A DNA stretch of 48,376 bases from Oscillospiraceae bacterium (GTDB lineage Bacteria; Bacillota; Clostridia; Oscillospirales; Oscillospiraceae): positions 1-48,376 of the forward strand of contig JAILFJ010000081.1 in assembly GCA_024697625.1 (NCBI GenBank), written 5' to 3'. The notes below the pieces were generated by a model. The model was not told the DNA's origin. It worked only from the letters and a program-made list of their open reading frames with translations, and did no database searches. A program made the translations under genes and the position numbers. The stretch's first letter is position 1; each line of letters begins with the position of its first letter. Below, piece by piece: positions 34,417 to 41,889 of the stretch.

Positions 34417-34668
34417 ATGATCAGGACAACATTAAAAATCGATGGTATGATGTGCTCAATGTGTGAGGCGCATATCAATGACGTGATCCGCAAAACCGTT
34501 CCAGGAGCCAGGAAAGTCTCTTCCTCTCACACAAAGGGTGAAGCGAGCTTCCTGACGGAGGCTGCGGCAGATGAGAAGCTCCTGAGGGACGCCATCGCTG
34601 CGACGGGCTACACCTGCCTGGCTGTGGAATCTTCACCCTATGAAAAGAAGGGGTGGTTCGGAAAGTGA
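34417..34668 (+). CDS. Heavy-metal-associated (HMA) domain protein
   Basis: An 83-residue metallochaperone-like protein with the ferredoxin-like HMA fold. The metal site is GMMCSMCEAH, i.e. M-x-C-x-x-C with C13 and C16. It is a free-standing CopZ/MerP-type domain, probably cytoplasmic (no signal peptide). AAAGGAAG precedes the ATG. Its TGA overlaps the GTG start of the methyltransferase gene that follows, so the two are translationally coupled, which is unusual for an HMA protein. Confidence 0.88.
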   Translation: MIRTTLKIDGMMCSMCEAHINDVIRKTVPGARKVSSSHTKGEASFLTEAAADEKLLRDAIAATGYTCLAVESSPYEKKGWFGK

Positions 34669-35498
34669 AATACCATATTGAGGCAAACAGCATCCAGGAG
34701 ACGCTGGTCATCCCACTGCTTGGACGGCTGGTCTGCTCCGAACGCTTCCCGCAGCTCTTTTCTGACCCGTCAGCGAAACGGCTCTGCGACTCGCTGGACT
34801 ATGACTTTGCCGGGAAACGAAAAAAGATGGAGTCTCCTGCCGGCCTGTTCGGCGCACTGGAGGTAGCCCAACGGCAGTATGACCTTCGCTGTGAGGCCGA
34901 GGCGTATCTGAAAGAACACCCGAAAGCTGCTGTGGTCAACCTGGGCTGCGGGCTGGATGACACCTTTTCCAGGGTGGACAACGGTCTCTGCCGAGGCTAT
35001 AACCTCGATTTTCCGGATGTGATAGCGGTGCGGAATGAACTGCTGCCTGCGGACGGAAGGGAGACAAATCTCGCCTGTGATCTCAATGATCACGTCTGGA
35101 TGGATGCGATCGACGCTGAAAACGGTGCGGTATTCTTTGCGGCGGGCGTGTTCTATTACTTCAGAACCGAAGACGTAAAGAATCTCTTTGACGCAATGGC
35201 AAAACGGTTCCCCGGTTCGGTGCTGGCCTTTGACTCGTGCAACGAACGGGGTGCGAAGCTGATGCGCAGGACCTGGCTGAAGGAGGCCGGGATCACGGAT
35301 GTGAGCGCATTCTTCTCGCTGGAAGACGAAACGGAACTGATGACCTGGAGTGACCGTTTTGCCTCCGTCACGGCGAAAAGCTATATGCGCGGTTACAGGG
35401 ATCTCTACATGGATGTGGGACTGTTCCACAAGCTGATGATCAGCTTCTGCGACAGCCTGGTGAAGATGAAGATCGTAAAGATCGTTTTCGGGAGATGA
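34665..35498 (+). CDS. Leucine-carboxyl-methyltransferase-superfamily methyltransferase
   Basis: A 277-residue SAM-dependent methyltransferase of the LCM superfamily. SAM-binding motif I is AVVNLGCGLDDTFSRV and the acidic loop is YNLDFPDVI, characteristic of this family; FFAAGVFYYF follows. Start GTG 34665 overlaps the HMA stop and has GGGGTGG upstream. In the Clostridia these stand-alone LCM proteins have no agreed substrate; PP2A-type protein methylation is not expected in bacteria. Confidence 0.85.
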   Translation: MKYHIEANSIQETLVIPLLGRLVCSERFPQLFSDPSAKRLCDSLDYDFAGKRKKMESPAGLFGALEVAQRQYDLRCEAEAYLKEHPKAAVVNLGCGLDDTFSRVDNGLCRGYNLDFPDVIAVRNELLPADGRETNLACDLNDHVWMDAIDAENGAVFFAAGVFYYFRTEDVKNLFDAMAKRFPGSVLAFDSCNERGAKLMRRTWLKEAGITDVSAFFSLEDETELMTWSDRFASVTAKSYMRGYRDLYMDVGLFHKLMISFCDSLVKMKIVKIVFGR

Positions 35499-35502
35499 GA
35501 GC

Positions 35503-36183
35503 ATGACAAGGAAGGCTCAGATCAGAAGCGCGTATAAACTCACCGGAGGACACGCGAGCTTCTATGACGGGATGATGACGTACTCCACCCTGCCGGGAAA
35601 GGCGATCTGCCGCCTGGTGTGGAACATGGACGGTGAGAAGAACCTGCGTTATCTCGAACGGGCGCTTTCCGGGCTGCCGGAGGATTTCAGCGGGAAGCTC
35701 CTCGAAGTGCCGGTGGGCACGGGCGTGCTGACCATGCCGGTCTACCGCGGGCTGCCGAAGGCCAGTGTCACTTGCCTCGACTACTCGGCGGACATGATGG
35801 CTGCAGCGCAGAAGCGCGCGGAGGCGGCAGGGATCAACAATATCACGTTCCGGCAGGGGGACGTGGGCGCACTGCCCTTTGAGGATGAGAGCTTTGACCT
35901 TGTCCTCTCGCTCAACGGCTTTCACGCTTTCCCGGACAAGGAGGCGGCCTACCGCGAGACCTGCCGCGTCCTGAAACACGGCGGCGTCTTCTGCGGCTGC
36001 TTCTATATCCGGGGCGGCTGTGCCCGTACCGACTGGTTCATCGAGCATCTGTACGTTCCGAAGGGCTTTTTCACCCCGCCCTTCGAGACGGAGAGCAGCC
36101 TGCGTGAGCGCCTGAAAGCCATGTACAGCGAGGTCAATGTGACGAGCGTCGAGAGCATCGGATGCTTCCGGTGCAGAAAGTGA
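35503..36183 (+). CDS. Class I SAM-dependent methyltransferase (UbiE-like)
   Basis: A 226-residue methyltransferase, 4 nt after the LCM-type gene. Motif I is atypical: LLEVPVGTGVLT, with VPVGTG where DxGxGxG is usual. The later LDYSADMM (acidic SAM loop) and FDLVLSLNGFHAF motifs are normal. The substrate is unknown. A GAGATGAGAG box precedes the ATG. Confidence 0.87.
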   Translation: MTRKAQIRSAYKLTGGHASFYDGMMTYSTLPGKAICRLVWNMDGEKNLRYLERALSGLPEDFSGKLLEVPVGTGVLTMPVYRGLPKASVTCLDYSADMMAAAQKRAEAAGINNITFRQGDVGALPFEDESFDLVLSLNGFHAFPDKEAAYRETCRVLKHGGVFCGCFYIRGGCARTDWFIEHLYVPKGFFTPPFETESSLRERLKAMYSEVNVTSVESIGCFRCRK

Positions 36184-36293
36184 AAGAAGAAGCCGGTCTG
36201 AAACAGCTTATTACGGAAGAAATGCAGGCCGGAGGTGCAGAAACAGCTTCGGGAAGGACAGGACAAAGGTAAATTGAAACAGGAGGAAAGCCT

Positions 36294-37085
36294 ATGAAAC
36301 CGGATTACAGAAACTGGATGCCGAAGGGCATGGTGCTCGGGACGCTCTCCGGTGCAGCCGGGTGCTTCGGCCTGGCTGCCGTCTGCGGCTGCTCGGGGCT
36401 GATCAGAAGCAGAAAAGTGAAAGCTGCAGCGACAGGCGCCCTGCTTGCAGCAGGCGCAGTCGCAGGCGGCGCCGGGCTGTGGATGGGACTCATGTACCGC
36501 GCATTTTCCTACGACGGAAAACGCCAGATGTCCCGCCAGATCATCAGGGGAATCGCAAGCTATGTGACGATGCCGGAGGGCAGCGTCGCGCTGGACGTGG
36601 GCTGTGGAAGCGGCGCACTGACGATTGCCTGTGCCAGGCGCAATCCGCAGGCGCATTTCATCGGGATCGACCGCTGGGGTAAGGAGTACGCATCCTACAA
36701 CAGACCGCTCTGCGAGGCAAACGCCAGGGCTGAGGGAGTAAGCAACGTGGAGTTCCGGCAGGGCAACGCACTCAAGCTTGATTTCCCGGACGGGAGCTTT
36801 GACGCAGTTACCAGCAACTATGTCTACCACAATATCCCCGGCAGGGATCGGCAGATGATCCTGCTCGAGACTCTGCGTGTACTGAAAAAAGGCGGAACCT
36901 TTGCGCTGCATGACATCTTCTCCAAGGCCAAATACGGAGATATGCAGGCCTTCGTCCAAAAGCTCCGCGCCATGGGCTATGAGCAGGTTGAGCTGATCGA
37001 CACGACAAAGGGCATGTTCATGTCCCCCTCCGAAGCCAGTTGGATGGCCCTCTCGGGATCAGCGCTGCTGGTGGGGAAAAAATAA
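36294..37085 (+). CDS. Membrane-anchored class I SAM-dependent methyltransferase
   Basis: A 263-residue protein whose first about 75 residues carry two hydrophobic Gly/Ala/Cys-rich helices (MVLGTLSGAAGCFGLAAVC and ATGALLAAGAVAGGAGLWMG). A methyltransferase domain with VALDVGCGSGALTIAC (motif I), GIDRW and VTSNYVYHNI follows. Anchoring suggests that a membrane-associated or exported substrate is modified. AGGAGGAAAG lies before the ATG; 110 nt separate it from the previous methyltransferase, with no terminator. Confidence 0.87.
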   Translation: MKPDYRNWMPKGMVLGTLSGAAGCFGLAAVCGCSGLIRSRKVKAAATGALLAAGAVAGGAGLWMGLMYRAFSYDGKRQMSRQIIRGIASYVTMPEGSVALDVGCGSGALTIACARRNPQAHFIGIDRWGKEYASYNRPLCEANARAEGVSNVEFRQGNALKLDFPDGSFDAVTSNYVYHNIPGRDRQMILLETLRVLKKGGTFALHDIFSKAKYGDMQAFVQKLRAMGYEQVELIDTTKGMFMSPSEASWMALSGSALLVGKK

Positions 37086-37097
37086 GGGGGCATCCGT

Positions 37098-37708
37098 GTG
37101 AATACCGCAGAAAAAATCATGAAAAAGAAGACCGTTATCAAGACCGAACTGGACAAAGCCCTCCCAACAGCACAGAGCGATGCTCTGTGGAAGGAGGCGA
37201 CGGAGAAGCTCGACGGACTACTGGCCCACTACAGCATGCTCCCCAAAGGCGTGCACATCCATACGGACCGCCGGATCCTTCCGTCTGCTGCGATCTACCT
37301 GACCTTAAAGGAGGTCGTCGGGCAGGAGAAGGCGTATCGGATCATCGAGGATGCCGCCATTGAGGGTTGCGCGGAGATCGAGAAGAAGCTCCAGAGGCTG
37401 ATGAAACTGCCGGGAATGCAAAGCCTTTTCATCAAAGCCTGGGACCCGCTGACGAAAAAGATTTTCTCATCCGGAAACGGATTTCAGAATGTATTCTATC
37501 CGAAAAAAAAGACGAATACCGTATGGACGTGACTGCCTGTCCATACTGCCAGACCTTCACGGAACTGGGATGCCCGGAACTCACAAAGATCTTCTGCGAA
37601 AATGATGAAAGGATCTACGGCCGTCTGCCTGGACTGAAGTTTGAGCGGACGGGAACGCTCGGCAAAGGGGCCAAGCGCTGTGATTTCTGTATCCGAAGGG
37701 TGAAATGA
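37098..37708 (+). CDS. L-2-amino-thiazoline-4-carboxylate hydrolase-like protein, two frames joined by a -1 shift
   Basis: The 0 frame (GTG 37098, stop 37532) gives an N-terminal part reading EVVGQEKAYRIIEDAAIEG. The -1 frame supplies the C-terminal half with VTACPYCQTFTELGCPELT and CDFCIRR, ending at 37708. The joined product would be 203 residues, a normal length for this family. The switch lies in an A8 run that contains the slippery heptamer A AAA AAG in the 0 frame (37505-37511). A perfect 8-bp hairpin (37521-37528 with 37539-37546) begins 9 nt later. This may be programmed frameshifting, a genuine single-base deletion, or a sequencing error. The gene lies 12 nt after the third methyltransferase. 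Confidence 0.7.
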
Positions 37709-37803
37709 TAAACGGTTTTTCCAAGTCAGCGCAGACACTGCTGCCGGACGCTGTGAAATGAAGGATTCTGTACCGGCTGCAGAAAAGGTTCCCTGAGCGA
37801 ATG

Positions 37804-37849
37804 AAAATAACGATGCAGAGAGATTAATCAGCTCATGCATCGTTATTTT
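37804..37849 (+). terminator. Rho-independent terminator after the methyltransferase cluster
   Basis: Perfect 14-bp inverted repeat AAAATAACGATGCA / TGCATCGTTATTTT with an 18-nt loop, continuing into TTTT. Confidence 0.88.
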
Positions 37850-38136
37850 TTTAAAAACTATGATAATCGGCAGCCGTTGAATACGTGTTGAAATGAGAAG
37901 CGAGGCTGTGTATAATGATAACAGAATATCGGAGCATCATAGAAAATGCGTATTCACGGGGGATGAACTGAAGTGGCACGGCATATGCTGTATCATTGAA
38001 CCGATCAGCCCTGCACACGTGATGAAACAGTCAGGAAAACAGAGATACATATATCAGAATCTGAAGCAGGGTCATACAGCTCTGTCAGATGCGAATTGAA
38101 TTCTGCAAAGAGACACAAAGAAGGGGTGGGGTATCA
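37850..38136. other. Intergenic leader before the nitroreductase gene
   Basis: About 290 bases. It contains the promoter at 37888-37916 and a leader of roughly 210 nt with no recognised riboswitch or peptide. A short plus-strand frame at 37893-38099 has no plausible RBS. Confidence 0.5.
37888..37916 (+). promoter_or_regulatory. Promoter of the nitroreductase gene
   Basis: TTGAAA (37888-37893) and consensus TATAAT (37911-37916) with 17-bp spacing. Confidence 0.75.
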
Positions 38137-38661
38137 ATGAACGAAGTAATCAAAGCAATGCTGGAACGCAGGAGCATCCGGAGGTTTAAACCGGATGTAC
38201 CGGAAAAGGAGGTCCTTGACCAGATTATCGAGGCCGGGCTTTACGCAGCGAGCGGCATGGGCAGACAGACAACCATCATCGTGGCAGTAACTAACAGGGA
38301 AATCATAGAAAAGCTTTCCAAAGTGAATGCCGAGATCTGGGGAAAAGAGGGAACAGATCCCTTTTATGGAGCGCCTGCCATCCTGATTGTTCTTGCCGAA
38401 AAAGGCTGGAGAAACGGAGCCTATGACGGCAGCCTCGTAATGGGCAACCTGATGCTCGCAGCGCACGCCCTCGGGCTTGGCAGTATCTGGATCAACCGGG
38501 CGAAGCAGGAGTTCGAAATGGACGAGTGGAAAGCGTGGCTGAAATCCATAGGAGCAGAAGGCGAGTGGGAAGGCGTCGGGCACTGCGCAGTCGGCTATAT
38601 CGACGGGGATATTCCAAAACCGGCTCCCAGAAAGCCAAACAGAGTTTTCTGGGTGGAGTAA
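38137..38661 (+). CDS. Nitroreductase-family protein
   Basis: A 174-residue FMN-dependent oxidoreductase. The FMN-phosphate motif ERRSIRRFKPD and the central GLGSIWINRA are diagnostic. It has no ferredoxin domain and is in the short nitroreductase class, whose members reduce nitro groups, quinones or flavins. ATG at 38137 with GGGGTGGGG upstream. It is separately promoted from the methyltransferase cluster. Confidence 0.92.
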   Translation: MNEVIKAMLERRSIRRFKPDVPEKEVLDQIIEAGLYAASGMGRQTTIIVAVTNREIIEKLSKVNAEIWGKEGTDPFYGAPAILIVLAEKGWRNGAYDGSLVMGNLMLAAHALGLGSIWINRAKQEFEMDEWKAWLKSIGAEGEWEGVGHCAVGYIDGDIPKPAPRKPNRVFWVE

Positions 38662-38709
38662 AGAACCGTCCGTCCATACGACACAGAAAAAGATGGGAGG
38701 AGAATCTGT

Positions 38710-39378
38710 ATGTTTGTTTTTTGGGGAGACGGATCTCAATCTGCTATGGATCTGGTCAACCAGATCAAAGTACGCAGCACGGAAAACTTTAACTGGACCT
38801 TTATCTTCATCCTAGCGGTAGTTTTCTACGTTTACTGGAGTGAAATCAACAAGAAGAACTATGAAGCAGTGTTTGCAGGACTGGCACTTTACGGTGTGCA
38901 CTGGCTGTATGAGATCGGAAATGCTGTAATCGGCCATGTGACCGGCTATCCGCTGTGGTCGGTCAGCAATGAATCCACAACCTTCATTCTCCTGATCGGT
39001 GTCTGCTGGGAACTGTCCATGATGTTCTCCCTCGCTGGAATCATCTCGTTCAAGATGCTTCCGAGTGACAGAAACTCCAGATATTTCTCAAAAAATGGAA
39101 AAAAGGGAATCGGCTGCAGATTTGCAGGTGCTCTCAGTATGGCACTTCTGTTTGCTCTGTTTGAATCTTTCCTTGCCGGAACCTCGAATCACTCATTCAT
39201 CTGGGTCTACAGATGGTGGGGAGTTCTGCCGGTTTTCGTCACGACGTATATTCCTTTCTTCCTGGCGAGCAACTTTGTACCAGACATGGCTCCAAAGAAA
39301 AGAAAGCGCTTCCTGATCACGGAATGGGCACTGGTTGCAGTCCTCCTTATCATTCTGATCCCGGCAGGGATCATCTGA
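38710..39378 (+). CDS. Six-helix membrane protein of unknown function
   Basis: A 222-residue integral membrane protein. Hydrophobic segments are at about 28-45, 55-77, 95-118, 137-155, 172-192 and 200-222. Polar and aromatic residues (WYEIGNAVIGHV, FESFLAG) interrupt them, suggesting ligand or ion contacts. No family is recognised. GGGAGGAG precedes the ATG, 48 nt after the nitroreductase stop, so the two are probably one operon. Confidence 0.7.
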   Translation: MFVFWGDGSQSAMDLVNQIKVRSTENFNWTFIFILAVVFYVYWSEINKKNYEAVFAGLALYGVHWLYEIGNAVIGHVTGYPLWSVSNESTTFILLIGVCWELSMMFSLAGIISFKMLPSDRNSRYFSKNGKKGIGCRFAGALSMALLFALFESFLAGTSNHSFIWVYRWWGVLPVFVTTYIPFFLASNFVPDMAPKKRKRFLITEWALVAVLLIILIPAGII

Positions 39379-39396
39379 TCCGGCTGATCGCCGGAT
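39378..39396. terminator. Hairpin between convergent genes
   Basis: A perfect 7-bp stem ATCCGGC / GCCGGAT with a 5-nt loop, overlapping the last base of the plus-strand stop. No strong T-run follows on either strand, so termination is uncertain. Confidence 0.35.
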
Positions 39397-39418
39397 TACA
39401 GGAAATAAAAATCGCTGC

Positions 39419-40036
39419 TCACTCAATTTTCGGAAGACTCCAGCGATAATGAACGGCCATATTCCGCAGAACCATGATCAGGCCGGCACTGATGAGCATG
39501 GAGGGCACGGAGCCTAACCATGACCAGCAGACGGCGCAGACGATGGCACCGATCAGGGAGGCACATGCATAGAAGTGCTTCACAAAAACATAGGGGGTGT
39601 TGCCTGCAAGAACATCTCTCAGGATGCCGCCGCCGACACCGGTCAGCACCCCCACGAAGATTGCAAGATAAGCATTGGCATCCGCAACATGAATGTAGGC
39701 GGTTTCAACACCGATTACGGTGAAAAGACTGAGACCGATTGCATCCATAATGCGGAGCAATACATCATAAACAGCATGCTTCTGCATCTCGAAGTGATGC
39801 CTGCAGACCACGAAGACAATAATGCCTACGCCAATAGAAGAAAGAGTGAAGACGGGATTGCGAAAGGCAGCAGGAGGCGTGATATTCAGAATAATATCCC
39901 GAATAATTCCACCGCCGACAGCCGTGGTCATTGCGAGAATCGCCACACCAAAGATGTCCATCTTTTTTTGAATTCCGACTACAGCGCCCGAAATGGCAAA
40001 AGCGACTGTGCCGATCAGTTCAAGAAAGAATATCAT
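39419..40036 (-). CDS. TRIC-type channel, UPF0126 family
   Basis: A 205-residue membrane protein with two copies of the family's glycine-rich TRIC repeat, seen as AVGGGIIRDIIL and GVGGGILRDVLAG, each at a lipid-facing kink. The family forms trimeric ion-permeable channels; earlier annotations (YicG) suggested glycine or other transport. ATG 40036 is chosen because its product starts MIFFLELIGTVAFA as in homologues and has GGAG upstream; longer versions add a non-conserved tail. It converges with the plus-strand membrane gene. Confidence 0.9.
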   Translation of the reverse strand: MIFFLELIGTVAFAISGAVVGIQKKMDIFGVAILAMTTAVGGGIIRDIILNITPPAAFRNPVFTLSSIGVGIIVFVVCRHHFEMQKHAVYDVLLRIMDAIGLSLFTVIGVETAYIHVADANAYLAIFVGVLTGVGGGILRDVLAGNTPYVFVKHFYACASLIGAIVCAVCWSWLGSVPSMLISAGLIMVLRNMAVHYRWSLPKIE

Positions 40037-40381
40037 CGATCTATTACTCCAGCAAATATATAATCGAATTACTGTAGTTAATGAGGAGGGTATCAAATCA
40101 ATCATCATCAAGCTGATTCTTCAGTTCCCCTTTTGGCCTATGTTTTGCGCTATTATAGCACAAAGCATTGTTATTTGCCATCATATGCTAATTGAGAAAC
40201 TTTTGCATAAAACCATTTTGCGCCGCTTTGCGGCGCTTATTAAGCAAGTTACGGAGATCGTTTACGCTGTGTAGTTGGTAAGAAAAGCATGGGAGCTTGT
40301 GAAGGCTAATTTGCTCCTTGCCAACGCCAGATTTATCTGCACCGAAATTCTTGTAACCATCGGCGCCGTATAAAAGAAAAG
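40037..40381. other. Mostly non-coding gap with small hairpins
   Basis: About 345 bases between the TRIC gene and the toxin gene's terminator. It holds a 7-bp GCGCCGC/GCGGCGC hairpin with a 3-nt loop (40220-40236). A minus-strand frame at 40188-40409 (73 codons) begins inside the terminator stem and has no RBS, so it is not called. The gap probably has the TRIC promoter and degraded sequence. Confidence 0.4.
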
Positions 40382-40414
40382 GGGTAATGCGTTTCAATGT
40401 GAAACGCATTACCC
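40382..40414 (-). terminator. Terminator of the toxin-antitoxin operon
   Basis: A perfect 15-bp stem GGGTAATGCGTTTCA / TGAAACGCATTACCC around ATG. On the minus strand CTTTTCTTTT follows. It lies 15 nt after the PIN gene stop. Confidence 0.85.
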
Positions 40415-40429
40415 ACTATGGCAGATGAA

Positions 40430-40855
40430 TCAATCCTCGTCAGCGTACAGGAGTCCGACGAACTGCGAGGGAGAATAAACCGGCATGGGAGCGCCTGCAT
40501 AATCCTTGAGATTGCGCGTAACGATGCAGTCGATCTCAGCGCGGGCCGCTGCTTCGATCATCACCGCATCCTCATAGTCAAAAGTGTCGCTTGTCAGCGC
40601 CCTCCGACAGTCGATTCCACAGGTGTCCAGGATCTCAAATAAGTTGAACAGGACGCCGAGAACCTTCTTCGTCTCTTCGGCGCTGTGAAGCGCTTTATGC
40701 ATCAGATAGTAAATATCCGTTATGGAATTAGCGGTGAGGAACCCTACACACCGCCGGTTTGCCACGGACAGAAATACAGCCTCAGCGTCCTTGTTATACG
40801 GTCCTCTGCTTTGCAGCGTGTCAATGATGATACAGGTATCAATCAGGACATTCAT
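40430..40855 (-). CDS. PIN-domain toxin (VapC-like ribonuclease)
   Basis: A 141-residue PIN nuclease. The conserved acidic residues that would bind Mg are visible as D6 in MNVLIDTCIIID, D in NSITDIYY, DYEDA and CIVTRNLKDYAG. Toxins of this type cleave RNA. The start overlaps the antitoxin stop by 4 nt. It is read from the antitoxin promoter and ends at a strong terminator. Confidence 0.9.
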   Translation of the reverse strand: MNVLIDTCIIIDTLQSRGPYNKDAEAVFLSVANRRCVGFLTANSITDIYYLMHKALHSAEETKKVLGVLFNLFEILDTCGIDCRRALTSDTFDYEDAVMIEAAARAEIDCIVTRNLKDYAGAPMPVYSPSQFVGLLYADED

Positions 40856-41067
40856 ACCGTCTCTAACCGCTCCCTATGTGCCTGCTCAATGGTCATGTCG
40901 CCGGGGATGATGCCGAACAAAGATTTTGCCATGTCGACTCTGTCCTGATAAGGATTCGTGAGCTTGGCAACAACTTTGCCGTTCCGGGTGATGAATACAT
41001 CCTCCCGTTCCGCCATCAAGAGATACTTGCTTAGGTTCTGCTTCAGCTCTGTTGCGGTGATGGACAT
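40852..41067 (-). CDS. Phd/YefM-family antitoxin
   Basis: A 71-residue DNA-binding antitoxin. The N-terminal ITATELKQNLSKYLLMAEREDVFITRNGKVVAKL is the Phd/YefM fold; the C-terminal tail (FGIIPGDMTIEQAHRERLE) should wrap the PIN toxin. ATG 41067 has AGGAGG 7 nt upstream; a longer frame starting at 41136 covers the promoter leader and is rejected. It would repress its own operon. Confidence 0.9.
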   Translation of the reverse strand: MSITATELKQNLSKYLLMAEREDVFITRNGKVVAKLTNPYQDRVDMAKSLFGIIPGDMTIEQAHRERLETV

Positions 41068-41106
41068 AGTGGACTCCTCCTTTTCGTCAAGATTGGGTTC
41101 ATCCCT

Positions 41107-41136
41107 ATTATATGCCAATCGTACGATTTTTAGCAA
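41107..41136 (-). promoter_or_regulatory. Promoter of the toxin-antitoxin operon
   Basis: On the minus strand TTGCTA (41131-41136) and consensus TATAAT (41107-41112) are 18 bp apart. One operator copy lies within the spacer. Confidence 0.75.
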
Positions 41137-41150
41137 TAGAATCGTACGAT
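41118..41150. promoter_or_regulatory. Double palindromic operator of the antitoxin
   Basis: The 10-bp palindrome ATCGTACGAT occurs at 41118-41127 and 41141-41150, 23 bp apart start to start. One copy is between -35 and -10 and one is just upstream of -35, the expected layout for cooperative antitoxin autoregulation. Confidence 0.8.
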
Positions 41151-41184
41151 TTCATTTGTGAATTTTTTGGAATGTGAGGTGTAA

Positions 41185-41670
41185 ACCATAAGTGATAACT
41201 GGGTCATAAGAAACCTTGAGCGCGCCATTGCCACCTGGAACGATAAGCTGGCCGAGCTATGGCAACTGATCTATCCCCTTGTGAAGATCACCGCCCTGTA
41301 CGGTCTGCGCCGAAGCGAAGTCCTGGGGCTGAAATGGGACAGCGTAGATTTCACTGCCGGGCGTCTCACGATCAAGCACACCGTTTCCAAGGTCACGACT
41401 ACAGTCTGCAAGGACAAGACCAAGAACAGCTCCAGCCACCGATTGGAATTGCGCATCATCCGCGAGCGTGTGCGTTCAGGTATGCGGAACGCGAGGGCAA
41501 AGGGAGCGAGAATCGGCCGACCGCAGACCACGCTTGACGATATTCCCGCTAACTTCCTTCGGCACTATCCGCAGTATAAGAAGGGCGCGTTCAATCTCAC
41601 AGAGTTAGCGAGACTGTGCGGAATCAGCAGAACCACGGCGTATAAGTATATCGGGCTATTGGAGGGATGA
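41185..41670 (+). pseudogene. Mosaic ORF made of three mobile-element gene fragments
   Basis: One open frame without an ATG and with no RBS at its head. The first about 28 codons (DNWVIRNLERAIATWNDKL) resemble a VirB6/TrbL-like conjugation protein from ICEs. The next stretch (ITALYGLRRSEVLGLKWDSVDF) is the core of a tyrosine recombinase, including the RRSE arginine region. The last part (RIIRERVRSGMRNARAKGARIGRPQTT, then ELARLCGISRTTAYKYI) is the C-terminal region and HTH of a serine resolvase. None is complete, so I see a decayed junction of integrated elements rather than a working enzyme. The 390-nt GTG frame starting at 41281 is not likely translated. Confidence 0.75.
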
Positions 41671-41674
41671 AAAC

Positions 41675-41699
41675 GGCAGGGAGTGATTTGCTCCCTGCC
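41675..41699. terminator. Hairpin after the mosaic ORF
   Basis: A perfect 9-bp stem GGCAGGGAG / CTCCCTGCC with a 7-nt loop. On the minus strand a short T-run (GTTTTC) follows; on the plus strand T-rich sequence is weak. Confidence 0.5.
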
Positions 41700-41775
41700 T
41701 CTCGTGTACTAATGTGAGAATTAATATATCTTCTTTACTCACTGGGTTTGATTAGACTATCCGATATCGACATAT

Positions 41776-41889
41776 TCAGCTAACTAATTCATACATGAGG
41801 GTTCCGTCAGGCTGACATAGTTTTACCACGTCCAGGTATGCAGTATTTCCATAGTAAGACGCAACATCATACTTTAGAATATCCCCCAT
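41776..41889 (-). CDS. Possible 37-residue ORF coupled to the GH3 gene
   Basis: A 37-residue frame whose ATG overlaps the GH3 stop as TAATG, a coupling arrangement. It reads MGDILKYDVASYYGN, then LDVVKLCQPDGTLMYELVS. No RBS other than the coupling context is evident, and no family is recognised. It could equally be a remnant of a longer gene cut by recombination. Low confidence. Confidence 0.3.
   Translation of the reverse strand: MGDILKYDVASYYGNTAYLDVVKLCQPDGTLMYELVS

Noticed and set aside
37893..38099. A 68-codon plus-strand frame in the nitroreductase leader.
   Set aside because: It begins within the promoter between -35 and -10 and has no RBS.
40188..40409. A 73-codon minus-strand frame.
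   Set aside because: It starts inside the terminator stem of the toxin operon and has no RBS; low support.
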